DNA of 64,000 nucleotides. Origin: Asterochloris sp. CNOR1 (taxonomy: Eukaryota; Chlorophyta; Trebouxiophyceae; Trebouxiales; Trebouxiaceae). Both the position numbers and the translations under genes were made by a program. How positions within the stretch are numbered: the stretch's first letter is position 1; each line of letters begins with the position of its first letter. Below, one piece after another: positions 35,601 through 47,309 of this stretch. The notes under the pieces are model-generated. The model was not told the DNA's origin. It searched no databases and saw only the letters and a program-made list of their open reading frames with translations. Location of the stretch: NCBI GenBank assembly GCA_963969365.1, contig OZ017756.1:1612001-1676000 (forward strand). The letters are read 5' to 3'.

Positions 35601-36723
35601 GGCTAACACCCTTCCTAGGGACAACTGCTGCCCAGGCTGTCAATGCCAGGGCCTGCACCCAGTCAGGGTGCCAAGCAGCGCTGGGGGGGGGGGGGGGGGG
35701 GGGGTCTGTACCCAGCCAGGAGACAGGTGCTAAACCAAACTGTCTGCATTTGAGCCTGCAGGCAGTCAGGGATTAGCTGCTGCCCAGGAGAGTACGGCGC
35801 TGAGGCCTGCACTCCCTGACAACCTGGTCACTGGCATGCTGATGCGTCCTGGTCAGCAGCTACTGTGTGCATGCACTGTGGCAGTCGAGCTGAGCATGTC
35901 CTGAGTAGCATGGCAGTGTGCTACATTGCTTGTCAGCTGCTGCGTGCTGCAGAACAGGCAGGCAGGCAGAGCTTGACCGGCACCCATGCTGCATCAACGG
36001 TACCCGGCCAGAGGGCTGAGCACAGCCAAGTCTGCTGACACGGAGCGCATGCTGCCCCAACTCATGCCCCAACTATTTGCCTGGGTGCTGCCCTGTGTGG
36101 CTGTACAATGCTGCCTGAAGGAGCATGAAGGCAGTAGAGTCTCGGCAGCCAAGCCACTGAACTGATCGCGTCCGCCAGAGTGGCCTGTGCTGGCCTGTGC
36201 TGGGCCTGCGCAGGAGGTCGAGCCACAAGGGTTACTTTGCACAAGCATGCACCTGCTGCCACGGCGGTGGCGCCATGAGCCTGTTTGAGCGGCCATATGT
36301 GGCTGGAGGTCTCACCTTGAGGGCGTTAATCAACTCCGCATTGCCCCCAGCCGCCGCCATCAACTGCGCTGCAGCAGCTGCAGGCAAGATTAAGCTTCTT
36401 GAAGCATGTGATGGCACTCTACTCAGCATACATGCGACGCTGCTGGTGTATGCAGCAGCCAGGATATCCTTCCTGATGGTCCCTGCTTGCTCAGATGGCC
36501 GGGTCGAGTGTTAAATTGGAAACTGTAAGCTGGCTTGCACTTTCAGCTGTGCATGCGTCTGCCCACAGCAGCATTCACCATGCTGCCCAGATGCATGACT
36601 GTGCCAAGGCACATGTTCCTCACCTGCATCCATGTTCATGCCCTTCTTCTGCATGCTGGAGACATCAATGTCGATGGCGTCGTCCCCAGGCACTCCAGCT
36701 GCTTTGAGAGGATCTGAACTCAT
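29676..36723 (-). CDS. NAP1: Nucleosome assembly protein NAP1, histone H2A-H2B chaperone
   Basis: Thirteen exons (36624-36723, 36316-36377, 35201-35372, 34663-34746, 34056-34108, 33475-33639, 32677-32832, 32019-32107, 31298-31396, 30817-30901, 30429-30500, 29995-30084, 29676-29729) give 426 residues. NAP1 chaperones H2A-H2B between cytosol and nucleus and aids nucleosome assembly. Visible are the dimerisation helix (SLPKPVRNRIAFLDVLQG, ENYQKEKAALEAKYRAMY), EPLYDERRDIINGT, GVPGFWLGALRNDPIADMIT, FTFSENPYFSNRELVKTYYM, FFDPPAVPGP, and IKDNIVPRAVKWFTGEAL, followed by an acidic tail. The protein ends PQECKQQ, a CaaX-type prenylation box found in plant NAP1 proteins. In transcript sense, the intron before the third exon contains two ghost copies of that exon's start. 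The start is the first ATG after an upstream GTG codon. Confidence 0.96.
35450..35615 (-). repeat. Ghost copies of the NAP1 third-exon acceptor edge
   Basis: The real exon begins (minus strand) GCAG then GCCAAGCTCAGCAG at 35372. The same start, with a GCAG or TTAG acceptor-like end before it, recurs at 35483 and, trimmed, at 35603, about 111 and 120 bases apart, all within the upstream intron. Confidence 0.65.
35683..35704 (+). repeat. 22-base G homopolymer
   Basis: An uninterrupted run of 22 G lies in a NAP1 intron (C run in the transcript). It could form G-quadruplex DNA and is likely length-variable; the exact length may also be an assembly approximation. Confidence 0.95.
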
Positions 36724-37058
36724 CACGCGATGTAGGACAACGTCCAGATAGCCGCCTGAGCAGTGACGTCTCTGTGTGACAAATTTACAATTTGGTCAAT
36801 GGACATATAAGTCAAAAGTTGACATTGAACCTATTCTGCCTCAAGTTGGGCAGTCTGTGTTTACACAGTGGCGGGACAGGGGCGCCATCCTGGCACACTC
36901 AAGCCTGAGACCGGCGGTTACTCAAAATCCTCTCTCCCAACTGACAGCAACTGGCCGGGCTGCTAGGAGACACAGTACCCAGGCAGCCTTAGAAACAGGC
37001 GTGAGTCAGCAGAGAGTTGGTTAGTGTTGTGAGAGCAAAACGCAGCAACACTTTGGCA
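36724..37058. promoter_or_regulatory. Bidirectional promoter region between NAP1 and the ankyrin gene, 335 bp
   Basis: The two start codons face away from each other across 335 bases, so both promoters must lie here or overlap the genes. ATATAA at 36805-36810 is the only TATA-like element seen. It is 82-87 bases from the NAP1 ATG and about 250 from the ankyrin ATG. Confidence 0.5.
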
Positions 37059-39204
37059 ATGGAGCTTAGTAGGCGGCGCATGCTCCAAGAGTATGAAGAC
37101 AGGATTGCCCGCCAGGTGCCTTTGCTGTTTGCCAGCTGGTGCAGACATTTAGGTGCAGAGATTTAGCCTGTCCCGGCCGCCTGCAGGAAGCAGAACTTCT
37201 GGACCTGCAGGCTCAGACTGAGCACCTGGAGCGGCTGTCTCAGCTGGCCGAGGCTGCCACTGCCTCGATGGAGCAGAGCGCTGGCAGGTGGCAGACACGG
37301 TGAGCATCTGTGCACGTCACCGCCAGCCTGATGGGCGCTGCTGGGCTCACCGTGAGCTGGCACCCTGCCACAGCAGATGCAGGCTCTTTGTGCTGCTGCA
37401 CAAGCCCTGAGAGCACTGCTATGGAGTATCACTGCCGATGTCTCACTGCTGATGTTTTGGGACCCTGCCTGTACAGGCACAGCCAGCCCTCTGCCGACTC
37501 CAGTGGCAGCCCACAAGCCTACTTGCTGAGGGAGGACAGCCACAGCAGCAGCCCAGACTCCTGGGATCCTGGGCACATGCAGGCACAGCAGGCAGAGGTC
37601 CTGCTGTCCTTTGCAGAGAGGTTGACGCTGCAGGGCAGCGCTGCAAAGGTGGGGTGGCACTGTGGAAGTGGGCCAACTGGGGACGCCTGCGGCATGAGCC
37701 TGCATGGGGGGGGTCCAGTTCGCGAGTGTGGTGGGGTCACCCTGGTGGCCTGCAGGGGTGCAGCGTCCATGACAGGGAGGTTCCCCTGCCTGTAGTGTGT
37801 GGCAGGCTGGCTGGGCTGGCTGCTGTGCTGTGCCTGGTGTGGCCCCACAGCAGCACATCATCCCAGTCCTGCATCAAATGCAACCTGCCCGTTTGGAGAA
37901 CAATGTGACGGAGGGTGTCTGGTAATACCTGCAGTGCTGTGCACATGGCAGCACACCCAGCCAGTCCAGCAATGCACACTTTGCTGAGGCCTCGTGCTGG
38001 GCGCCATTGTGCTGCCCAGGTGCTGCGCAGCCCGGCCTAGCCCTCACGCCAGAGCACCGCTGCTGCAGTTTGAGCCCGCGGTGGACCACAGGGCATACGC
38101 CCGCGTGCTGCATGAGGCGATCAGGGGCGGCAACCACAGCCTGGCCAGAGTGCTCATCAGTGGGGCCTCCCTGGAGACGCTTCTGATGAGCGACACACAG
38201 GGCCGCGGCTTCCTGCACGCCCTAGGTGGGGTCCTGTTGGCGACCAGCATGCTGCTGCAGCGCCTTGTGCTTCCTGAGAGCCACGGCCACCAGGGTCGTC
38301 AAATTCAGCCCATTGCCTGAGGGCGCGTCCTCCCACCCTGCGCTGCCTGCATCTGGTTGAGGCAATATGGCATTGCCGCAAGAGCGTTGCACCAGGTGAG
38401 CACTGCCGCTGAGCAGTGCGCGCCGCATGCTTGCACAGCAGTTGCTGTCGCATCACTCAGAAGTCTCAAGACCTGACGGGCGTCGCTGCTGTGTAGTGCT
38501 GAGCAACGCCTTTGACTTGGTGCTGGAGCTGGCCAACAGGGGCATCGACATTGATGGGAAGGACAACCAGGGGCAGACCGCCCTGCATCTGGCTATCGAT
38601 GTTGCCAGTGCCCGCGAGCGCAGTGGTGAGAGGCCACATGATTCTTTTGGTCTGCCCATGCCAGGCTTGGCGGGGTGCCCCCACCCAGGGTCTGAGCTGT
38701 GACCTCTCGCCGGCCATTTGCATACAGACTGGTGTCATGCCTGCTGTCATGCACAGCACAGGCGAGCCTGCCTGGCAAATCAGCATGTCAGCATGCTGAA
38801 GGCATGCAACATGCTCTCACACTGCTGCTTTGATCTGCCTGCAGGCGATGAAGAGGGGCTGCTTCAGGTCTCTGTCAACATCATCAGGATACTCCTGCAG
38901 CTTGGGGCCAGTTACATGGTGGGTGTATGAAACCCTACTACATGCCCTTCAGCAGAGCATGGCAATGCTGTCTGATCATGACTTGCCATGTTGCGTCTTA
39001 CGCCATTTGATTCAAAGCAGGTGGTCCATGCACCTCTGTGCTGCTGGCTGGGTTGAGGGTCGGTGGCCTGTGCTGCAGATCCAGGATGATGCAGGACGCT
39101 ACCCGCTCACCCTGGCAGCGACAGCAGTCTCAGGGATAGTGGAGGATGAGATCTGCATGCTCGAGGAGTTGGGCATCAAGAGCATTGACAGCCTCAATCC
39201 CTGA
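37059..39204 (+). CDS. Coiled-coil plus ankyrin-repeat protein
   Basis: Seven exons (37059-37115, 37187-37299, 37477-37648, 38069-38225, 38497-38625, 38845-38918, 39079-39204) give 275 residues. Residues 1-55 are a charged coiled coil (YEDRIARQEAELLDLQAQ, HLERLSQLAEAA). Residues 56-115 are Ser-rich and probably disordered. Ankyrin-type repeats follow: YARVLHEAIRGGNHSLARVL, DLVLELANRGIDIDGKDNQG with the diagnostic TALHLAIDVA, a third with IIRILLQLGASYM, and a last with DDAGRYPLTLAATAV. Ankyrin stacks bind partner proteins; the partner here is unknown. The start is the first ATG of the open exon. Confidence 0.85.
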
Positions 39205-39577
39205 CCCTGTACACTGGCTGCCTTAGCCAAAAACGCCAAATTGGGCACCCCTGCTTCCCTCTTGCTACCATAGTATCATTGTGATAAGCCTTGCTGCCAG
39301 CCGCATTGGCATTTTGCAGAACTCAGGCAGCAAAAGCTGCAGTTGTGTGGATGTAGACGGGACCCCCTTCCGAACTTGCGGTCTCCCATGGCGTGCAAGG
39401 CTCAAATGTATGCACATGCTTCATCATCAGAGTAATGATGGCATCTTTGAGGTTTCAGCAGCAAGCAGATACTTTTTGTGGTAGTGCCGTCTGGCACCAA
39501 GGCAGGCCCTTCATTGAGCAGCAGATTCATGACAGGAGGGGACAGGGAGAGGTAGAGGTGACAGCTCAAATATGCTG
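39205..39577. other. Intergenic between convergent genes, 373 bp
   Basis: This holds the 3' ends of the ankyrin gene (plus) and the WD40 gene (minus). I saw no further feature. Confidence 0.5.
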
Positions 39578-42500
39578 TCACTGTTGGACTGGATGATGCT
39601 TGAATGCCTTCAATGACTTGTCAAAGCTCACTGTGAACAGGACATTGGTGCTGCTGTTATAGCACAAATCTCTAACATTCTTGGTGTGGGCCTTCAGCTT
39701 GGTCACAATCTGCAGCAGCCACGGTGCCTCAAATGGTGCAGACACACAGTGGTGTCAGCCAGGCACTTGAGAGCCAGCAGCCACCGCCAGCCTGCTGTGT
39801 GCCCAGGACAAAGCCAGGCATGTGACTGTGCAGTTCTTCAGTTGCCATACCTTGGTTGTACCCACATGAAAGACGAAGGCCTGGCCAGCAGCAGCAGCTA
39901 TGATGTAGTGCCCACTCCTGTGCCACACTGCGCAGGGTTGGTGAAATTTGTCCTCGATTTGGAGACCAAAGAAGTTCCGAGCCTGGGTGAAGTCTGCGGA
40001 GCACAACAGGTGTAGCTGGGGCAAGTGAAGTTGGCTGCCAGCAAGCAGAGTGCAGCAAAGATTGCGAACAGCAGCATATGGTGTCAGCAGAGCCATGATT
40101 GTGCCCGGCTGCGGGCTGGGCGGGGACAATGGAGCTTTTGATCTCGAGCAAAGGGCAACAGCAGGGAGCAGCAGCCACAGCAAGCTGCAGCCTGAGCACA
40201 GGAGCAAAGTGCAAGACAGCCAGGGCAGGGCAGCTGAGCTTGGGAGACCTGCGAGGTGAGGTGGCACTGCAGAGAGCCCTTCTCACCTGACAGCTTATAC
40301 ATGATGATCCTGGGTGTGTCGGTGGAGATGAGGAGGTACTTGCCGTTGGGGGACAGAGCCAGGTGGCTGGCTGAGAAGGAGAGGTGCTCATCACCTTGCG
40401 TATTGAGATTGATCTTTCTGCTCTCCTGCATGGAATCAAGCACAGATCGCGAGATGCATGTGATGTCGAAAGCTGGCTTCAAGCCTGCAGTAAAAGATTA
40501 TTCTCCAGACCCACTTGCGGGACAGGTTCCCGCAGTCAGCATGCAGTTGCTGCTTGGGCATTGCTAGGCAACGGGGCATGCTTGCAGTGAACAGGAGCTA
40601 CTGCTTAAACGCTGGGCAAACAGGCATGTCGGCAACTCAGAATGCAGAAAGCGCAAGCTATGTTGCAGCCAAGCTGGTGCAGCCACCAAGCTCATGGGGC
40701 CAATGTTCTGATGGGAGTGTTGTGCCTGCATTTCTGCCTTGAACTGCACCAGTTCCTGTGCGCCAAGACATGCTTGTGGTGAGTATGGACACCATCAAGG
40801 CAGCAGTGTCAGTGACCCCAAACACACCTGCTCAAGTGCAGCAGCTCAACCCCCAAAACCCCTTGGTGCCCTGGCATACCTCTTGACTGAGTATCACAAG
40901 GCAAGCCAGTTTGTGAATAGGCAGACCAGCAAGAAAGCAGTAATCAAGACCCAAGTACACCTGCCTCAGTGCAGCAGTGTGAGTGCAGCAGAGTCAGCGC
41001 AACATTGTGACTTCAGATTCGCAACAGCACGGGTGCAACAGTGTCACCTTCATGGTGTCCATGTCAATGAGCCTGAGGTAAACAGATTCCTTGACAGCTG
41101 CCGCAATTTGTCGCCCCCCTGGGAGGAAGACCACGCTGTTGACGTGCTGAGTATAGGGAATAGAGGCCAGCGTCTGCATCTGTGGCTGTGGAGACTCACT
41201 GCCCTCCTGCCCGCTGCCACTCTGAGAGTTCTCCATGTGTGGCTGGCTGGGGGCTTGGCTGCCCCCGGTGCTGCTCCCAGTGCAGAGGTGGATTCCCACA
41301 GTGTCATCCCAGGCTGCTGAAGCAAAGTGCTGGCCATTGGGGCTCCACGCCACGGACACGCAGTACCGCCGGTGGGGCCGCATCTGCTGCAGCAGGTCGC
41401 CGCTGTTGGTGGCCAGCAGCAGCACTGACCCATCCATGGTGCCGGCCAGCAGCAGCGCGCAGCCCTCCCTGCACGTGCAGCAGCACCCGCAGCGCAGCAG
41501 TGATGTCCCAAGGAACAATTTCGGGAATGCTGCAGGCCAGAGCTGTCTGCGCCAGCCAGTAAGCAGTCCCTGGAGGTGCAGCGACAGCAGCTTGGCTGAC
41601 TGTCCCTATCCATATGCTGTGGCTGGCCAACAGCAGGACTCTGCCCTCCCTGCTGTCAGCAGCAGCAGCTCAGAGGTGGGGCTCCGCCAGGGCAATGTGC
41701 TTGGGAGGAGCACTGCACAGCTGGCTGTGGGGCCGGCTGAGAGGAGGTCTCCATGTGTGCCGTCCTTGCACATGCAGCAGCAGCAGCAGCAGCACAGAGC
41801 ATTGCATTGTGTGTCCCCTCCCCTGCAGGTGCAGCAGCAACTCAGCAGTGCAGGCCCAGCATCAAAGGCGGCTCACAGCATGCAGTGAAGCAGGTCATGG
41901 CTGCCTGTGGATTTGGCTGCATTTCAGCTGTGATGAGCGGCAAAGTCTTTCTGTTTTGTCCTTTTGGTCTTGAGCAAGGTGGGGATGGCCTTGCATGCAG
42001 GCAGCTCACCCAGCCTGGGGGTGCATAGCCAGGCTCAGTATGCCTCCAAAGGTGCCCTTGTAGCGCCACACAAACTCCTCAGCAGTTGTGTCGACCCTCT
42101 GTACCAAGCCATTGCCTGTAGTCATGCCCACATGATGTCGCCCAACAATTCGCGAAATGGCCACAATGAGAGGCAGCGCTAGCATGACGTGCTGCAGGCT
42201 GGCAGCCTTCTGCTATGCAGAACAGTGCTCACACTGCTTGCAGCCAAGGTGGCCTCACCTGAACCTGTGATGACATGACTGCTGTCGCCTGACAAGCAGG
42301 CAACAGAGATGATGCTGGCCTCATGCAGGTTGTCCACTGTTGCGGCCAACTGGTTTGGAAAGTCATTGTCGCCACCCTGCAGGCATCAATATAGCCACTG
42401 TCATCCGAGACAAGCTGCACCATAATGCAGCCTTTGTGGGGACATGGCAGCAGTCAGCTTTTGGTGTTGTGCACATCCACTCTCAGCGCTGGAGCCAAGC

Positions 42501-43107
42501 TATTACACCCAGGAGATGCAGGCCCTTTTGTGAAGGGTGTGACTTTACCCTTATACAACACCAGGCTGCAGTCTCAGCTGCAACGTGGAGGCGGAGTTGC
42601 CGAAAGCACTGACCCGGTGCTTGCCTGCAGCAGTGCCTCCTCCTCTGCAGCTTCAGCCCTCGCCTCTGCATGCTCCAGTGGCATCTCAGCCAGCTGCTGC
42701 TCCATTGTAGCATACACCATCTGCAGCATGGCCTCCAATTCTGAGCAATGCTGGGCGTTTGAAAGGCAAATGTCTTGCAGCCCTCCCACCTGCAGCAGGG
42801 TGGATCCTGTGGGGAGCTTGTTTTGAGAGAAGGGTACTCCTGTGGTCTCCTCCATTGCCTTGAGTGCTGCAGCGCACGAGGGCAGCAAGCAGTGAAGAAC
42901 CCTCAGTGTCTGTGCACTGCCACAATAATGTATGAGGGCCCCACCATCATTGTGTCCATGCTCCAGATGGTATTGCTGCACAATAAGCTTGGCAAACTCA
43001 TCAGGGTCCTCGATTCTTGGGAGTGCCATGCCAATGCTCATTGCTACAGCGATGGATGCAGACTTTGACTTGACAATCCTTGACCTAACACCACCAAAGC
43101 AGAACAT
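39578..43107 (-). CDS. WD40-repeat protein with helical N-terminus
   Basis: The exons found are 42625-43107, 42259-42376, 42010-42178, 41048-41468, 40287-40484, 39851-39993 and 39578-39709. All phases agree except between 41048 and 40484, where one short exon (length one more than a multiple of three) is missing from my model. Residues 1-161 are helical (PDEFAKLIVQQYHLEHGHND, QHCSELEAMLQMVYATMEQQ). WD40 blades then follow: ACLSGDSSHVITGS, LLLAGTMDGSVLLLAT, RYCVSVAWSPNGQHFASAAW with DDTVGIHLC, HVNSVVFLPGGRQIAAAV, LALSPNGKYLLISTD and LKAHTKNVRDLCYNSSTNVL with FTVSFDKSLKAF. This is a scaffold for protein complexes; no named family is recognised. The first intron has a GC donor. The gene starts 188 bases after the stop of the GT61 gene on the same strand. 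Confidence 0.83.
41463..41840 (-). repeat. Ghost copies of a WD40 exon's acceptor edge
   Basis: The exon ending at 41468 begins (minus strand) GTGCAG then GGAGGGCTGCGCGCTGCTG. Within the upstream intron, 41606-41650 repeats the first 45 or so bases of that exon in diverged form, and shorter echoes of the acceptor with a GGAGGG- or GGACGG-like start lie near 41757-41783 and 41815-41839, the middle one running into CAG trinucleotides. Confidence 0.6.
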
Positions 43108-43294
43108 GATGATCTAATTTCAGACTTCGATCACAACTTCAGGAACTGGGCAAATATGATTCAGAGTCTTCACTGGGCCCACTGAACAGTGGGAATGTGA
43201 GTGGCCTTTGACGCACCCAGAGGAACTTGAACTCAGAGATGCAACAAAATGAGCAGATGGCCAGAATACACTTGTCTGAGGTTGGGACTGCTCT

Positions 43295-46200
43295 TCACTG
43301 TGGAGCTGTCATATAATCAGGGTTCTTTAGGAGGGTGTCCTCATAGAGTGCAGGGTTCTCCTTGAGCGCCACGATGCGCCCAAGCACGTCCTGGACTACG
43401 GCTAGGTTTAAGGTGATGTCCTGGTCACGTTTGAGAGAGTCTGGGATCCAGTCCTCCATAGACACATCTGCAACATAGGCATGGAACTTCAGCAAAGGAG
43501 TTCCGACTGGTTGGCTGAGGAGGGTAGCCCGGTCAGCAACAGGCATCATGAGGAGGCACTTTACAGATCAGCATCAAAGTGATCAGCAGCTGGTATTGAC
43601 ATGAGACATATGCTCTGCAGCTGGCGATGCATTGTAGGCTTTGCAAGCACTTTCAACAAGATCCAAGCCTTACCAGGTCGCCTGTCAGCACGCTCCAGCT
43701 CAGAGGGCCAGCAGTAGTCCTGATTGTAGCACTGGATTTTGAAAGCAAACTGCACATTCTCCATTCTGGCAGGCGTCTGGAAGCTGTTGTCATGCCAGGG
43801 GCCCCCAAACATGCAGGGCACAATCTCCACGAAGGCTGCATTGGGCCTCATAAAGTTGTGGTTGATGAGGCCGGCACCGTGCATGCCGATCTGCAGCAGG
43901 GGGGACACCTTTGGGGCACCTAGTCTAGATGACACCCCCACGTGCAGGCAAGCAAGCAATGGCCCATGAGCAAGTCTTGTACTCACCAGCACATTCAAGC
44001 TCTGCAACTGGCTCATGTTCTCCAGGTATTTGTCTGGATCGTCAAAGTCCATGGGCCAGCACTCAACCCTGGAGAATCCGCTGTCTGGTGGCGCCTGCCA
44101 GGTGTTGCACTGCAGCAGTGGGACCACATCTGTGGAGCCTTGCTTCAAGCTCTCAAGCAGCAGCACCACTGCTGATGCAGTCTTGAGGCACAACAGCAGG
44201 AGGCAGATCTGCTGACTATACAACGCAGCAACCCCACACCGTGTGGCACTCCAACAGTACAATTCAAGCCTGCCCCTGCTCCCAATGTACCATGGAGCAG
44301 CAAACACGAGAGTGTGATCCTGTGCGACACATCAACGCTTGCAAGCGCCAGCAGCAGCCCTGGATTTCTAACCTGGGCAACAACATCATCGAAGTTCTTG
44401 ATCCTGCGCTTGTGATGCCGCGCAATCCAGCCAATTCGGAATACAGAGGAGTCCTTGGGGAGGGGTGTGAGGCGGGGCTTGTGGTATTCCACTATCTGCA
44501 GCCACCAGAGACACCAGCGTCGGCAGAACAGTTGGCAGGCAGCAAAGAGCAGTTGCAAGTATGCGGCAGCATACTCGTGGGGGGCTAGTGCCAGGTCGGG
44601 AGCTGTACTGGAGGTGGGCAAACGCTGGGCTGGGGGTGCCACACTGGCAGTCAGAAGTTAGGCCCCCGCTGTGGAAACCTCCATGACAGTGCAGCCAAGC
44701 ATAAACACTGAAGCAGTGCTGAGGGCCTGGTGGTGATGGGCTTGTGGCCTTGAGCAAGTTCTGGCGATGCTTGCTGAATTCGTGTTGCGAAATGCTCTTG
44801 CAGGGCGCAGTCATGCAGCACAAAGTGTTGGGCGTCACCTGCTGGCCAAGGCTGCCAAACTTGAGCTGATGCGTCCAGTCGTGGCCAGGCCTCTTGTTCC
44901 AGATGCTGTAGGGTTTGCAGAACAGGGTACGTTTGAAGCAGCGTGCCCCCGAGTTTGACCTGTCTGATAGCTCCTCCACAGTTTGAACCTGCACTCAGCA
45001 GCAGCATGTCAGCTAGTGGCTCTGGCACGAATCAGGGCATTTCTCGGGCGCTTGGGCACTTTTGTACAGACACCAAGGAAAGGTCGGTGATGCGCCAGCA
45101 GCCAGCCACCCAAAGCTGCCTGGATGTTGCACCAAGGGGAGAATGCAGCCTTGCACATTGATGCATGAAAGCAGCCATAGCAGCGCACACTGCAGGCCCC
45201 GCTGCTTGTAAGTCACTCGCTTCTCATACCAGACCAATGGGCAGGATGCTGCAGATGACACACCCAGAATCAGCAGAGGCAGCGCTGGAGGCTCACCTTG
45301 TGGTTTGTCAAGGGCTTAAGGTACCAATCCACATAGGCGGGGGGTGCCAGGCCATCAAACACGGGTGTGAAGCGAACATCGTGATCAATGAATCCCGACT
45401 GTTGCATGGCATGCATCTGGGCCACAGAAGCGAGGAAGAAGTCCCCAGGGTTGAAGGGCCACCAGGGCCACCACACCAGGGGGACAGAGCAGTCATCGTA
45501 ATTGGGGTTGCGGATGTCTTCGGGGTCACTCTTGCTGGGGATTCTGAAAAAAGGTTCGCGGTAGGCTTTCTTTGTGCCCTGAAGCGCAGGCATGAGTGCA
45601 AGTCAGCAGGGTGCGCCAAGCCTGTGGTGCAGAGAGTTGTGCTGAACTCCCTGTGCACTTCGTCAGCAGGCTATGGGTGTGGTGCTCAGGCATGAGCTGA
45701 GCAAACAAGCACCCCCGCCAGGAGCAGAGATCTGCATTCGGCCGCAGCAGCGCAGCTGAGACCAGTCCAGGACGATGTCGCTGAGGTGACCGAGCAAGCA
45801 GGCCCTGTTTCAAGGTACGCCACCTATAGCGGTGGGCAGGCAGTGAGCCTGGGCAGGTGAAGAGCTGAGCAGAGGGCGGCACCATGTGCAGCCCAGTGAA
45901 CAAAGTGTGGGTTGGGCAGACCAAAGGATGCGATGCAGTGGAGATGATGCGTCATTCCAGCGACCCTCCGCGACATCCTCACGCCCACCACTTTGACACT
46001 GGCAGGCACAGCAGCAGCATCCACCTTGTAGTTGTCAGGGAAGCCCGGCACATTGTAAAAGGGCCCATCCCCTCGGGTGCCTCCTATGTTTTGCACAATG
46101 TCAAACAGCTCATCTGACCAGAAGGTGCGCCCGGGGCGCACCACGTCAGAATCCACAATAAAGCGACCCTGCAGGGCACAATCTAGCATCTTGGGTCATC

Positions 46201-47309
46201 TGAAGTGGCCAAAGCAGCAGTTGACAGCGCCTTGGACCAGCCTAGCGGTGAGAAGGGACTGCGGGGCGAAACATCAGCCTCCTTCTGAGCTGCCTGAGCA
46301 AGCTAGTTCAGTGGCTTGGTGGCCAGCAGCCCCTTGCACTGGCCTCTGGTTGCAGCCCGCTAGCGCTCTTAGCTGCCCGAGCAAGTTCATCCCTGACTCT
46401 GGCGGCCACCAGCACTTTGCACGGCAGAGCTGCCCAGGAGCCTCAGTGCCTGCTGCCAACCATCCTCGCAGGTCAGAACTGGGCAACGGCCTCTTGTTCC
46501 AGGCTCGGACTTGGACAGTTGGTGGGCAGAGGGGTTCAGACCCAGCTGCAGTGCGCCTCCTGTGCAGGTCACTCCAAGTAAGTCGCACCAAGGGAGCTGG
46601 TGACTGGGCACTTCCTGCCAGGTACTGGCTCTATGACCGACGCAGGTCCTACAGCAAAGCTTATCAGTGACAGCAGACTGCTAGGAAGCTGGAGAAGCAG
46701 CCCAGCAGGCCTGAGACTACACCGGCCAGATCTGCGCGGGATCTTCACCTCTTGCCTGAACATGCAACACCTTGACAGTGCAGCCACAAGCAGCCAGGCA
46801 ATGCAAGCCTTACCTGATCCATGCAGACATTCTCCAGAACAATGCAGCCCCAGTTATCCAGCTGATTGGTGTCCAGCAGCGGCCTCTTGCCAGATGGACA
46901 TGAGACATCGCTCATGGGCCCCAAGGACCCCAGTTGCAGGTGCCCCCCCTCATCTGGCTGAATGCTGCCGTCAGAGGCAGACTCTGCGCCGGGGCTGCGG
47001 TGGTGCGCGGCATTGGCAAAGGTGCTGCGTGCCTGCACGCAGCGCAGAGATGCATGACATCCCCTCACTGCGGAGAGGGATGCTTGCCTGGTGGAGCCTG
47101 CAGATGGCGATCTTTGTCTGGAAGCCGACATGAAGGCAACGGAGCAGTGCCCTGCTGTACACGCAAGCCCGCTGAGGCATGGTTGCTTCTGGAAAGGCCT
47201 GGTGTGCAGCAGGGCTCACCGATACTGATGCGGTGGACAGACTGTATGCAATCAGCAGCAGCCCTCTCCAGCAGCGGCTCCAGGTGGGGCCTCTGCAGTG
47301 CGTGTGCAT
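43295..47309 (-). CDS. GT61-family glycosyltransferase (DUF563), type II membrane protein
   Basis: Nine minus-strand exons (47220-47309, 46814-47032, 45983-46168, 45297-45578, 44839-44988, 44373-44495, 43987-44109, 43674-43890, 43295-43467) give 520 residues. The short N-terminus carries a probable signal anchor at about 15-30 (WRGLLLIAYSLSTASVS), then a Ser-rich stem. The family core follows: NWGCIVLENVCMD, then FNPGDFFLASVAQMHAMQQS, CFKRTLFCKPYSIWNKRPGH, FRIGWIARHHKRRIKNFDDV and the diagnostic GMHGAGLINHNFMRPNAAFV with EIVPCMFGG. GT61 enzymes (plant xylosyl/arabinosyltransferases, animal EOGT/POMGNT2) transfer sugars to glycans or proteins in the Golgi or ER; donor and acceptor here are unknown. 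The neighbour upstream is a divergent Fringe-like transferase. Start choice: first ATG before the anchor. Confidence 0.9.
46288..46450 (-). repeat. Intronic tandem repeat, period about 83 bp
   Basis: AGCTGCCTGAGCAAG at 46288 and AGCTGCCCGAGCAAG at 46371 start units that stay similar for about 55 bases (GGC/GGT GGCC then AGCAC/AGCCC), with a weaker third start near 46427. The array lies in the GT61 intron between 46168 and 46814. Confidence 0.55.

Noticed and set aside
39755-39850. Reading through the WD40 exon past 39851 to a stop at 39755
   Set aside because: A GTATGG donor at 39850 joins in phase to an exon at 39578-39709 that completes a WD40 blade (LKAHTKNVRDLC), which fits the family better.
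46745-47131. GT61 start at the ATG at 47131, giving a long Ser/Arg-rich N-terminus
   Set aside because: A phase-consistent upstream exon (47220-47309) supplies an ATG and a signal anchor expected for a type II transferase, joined to an acceptor at 47033.
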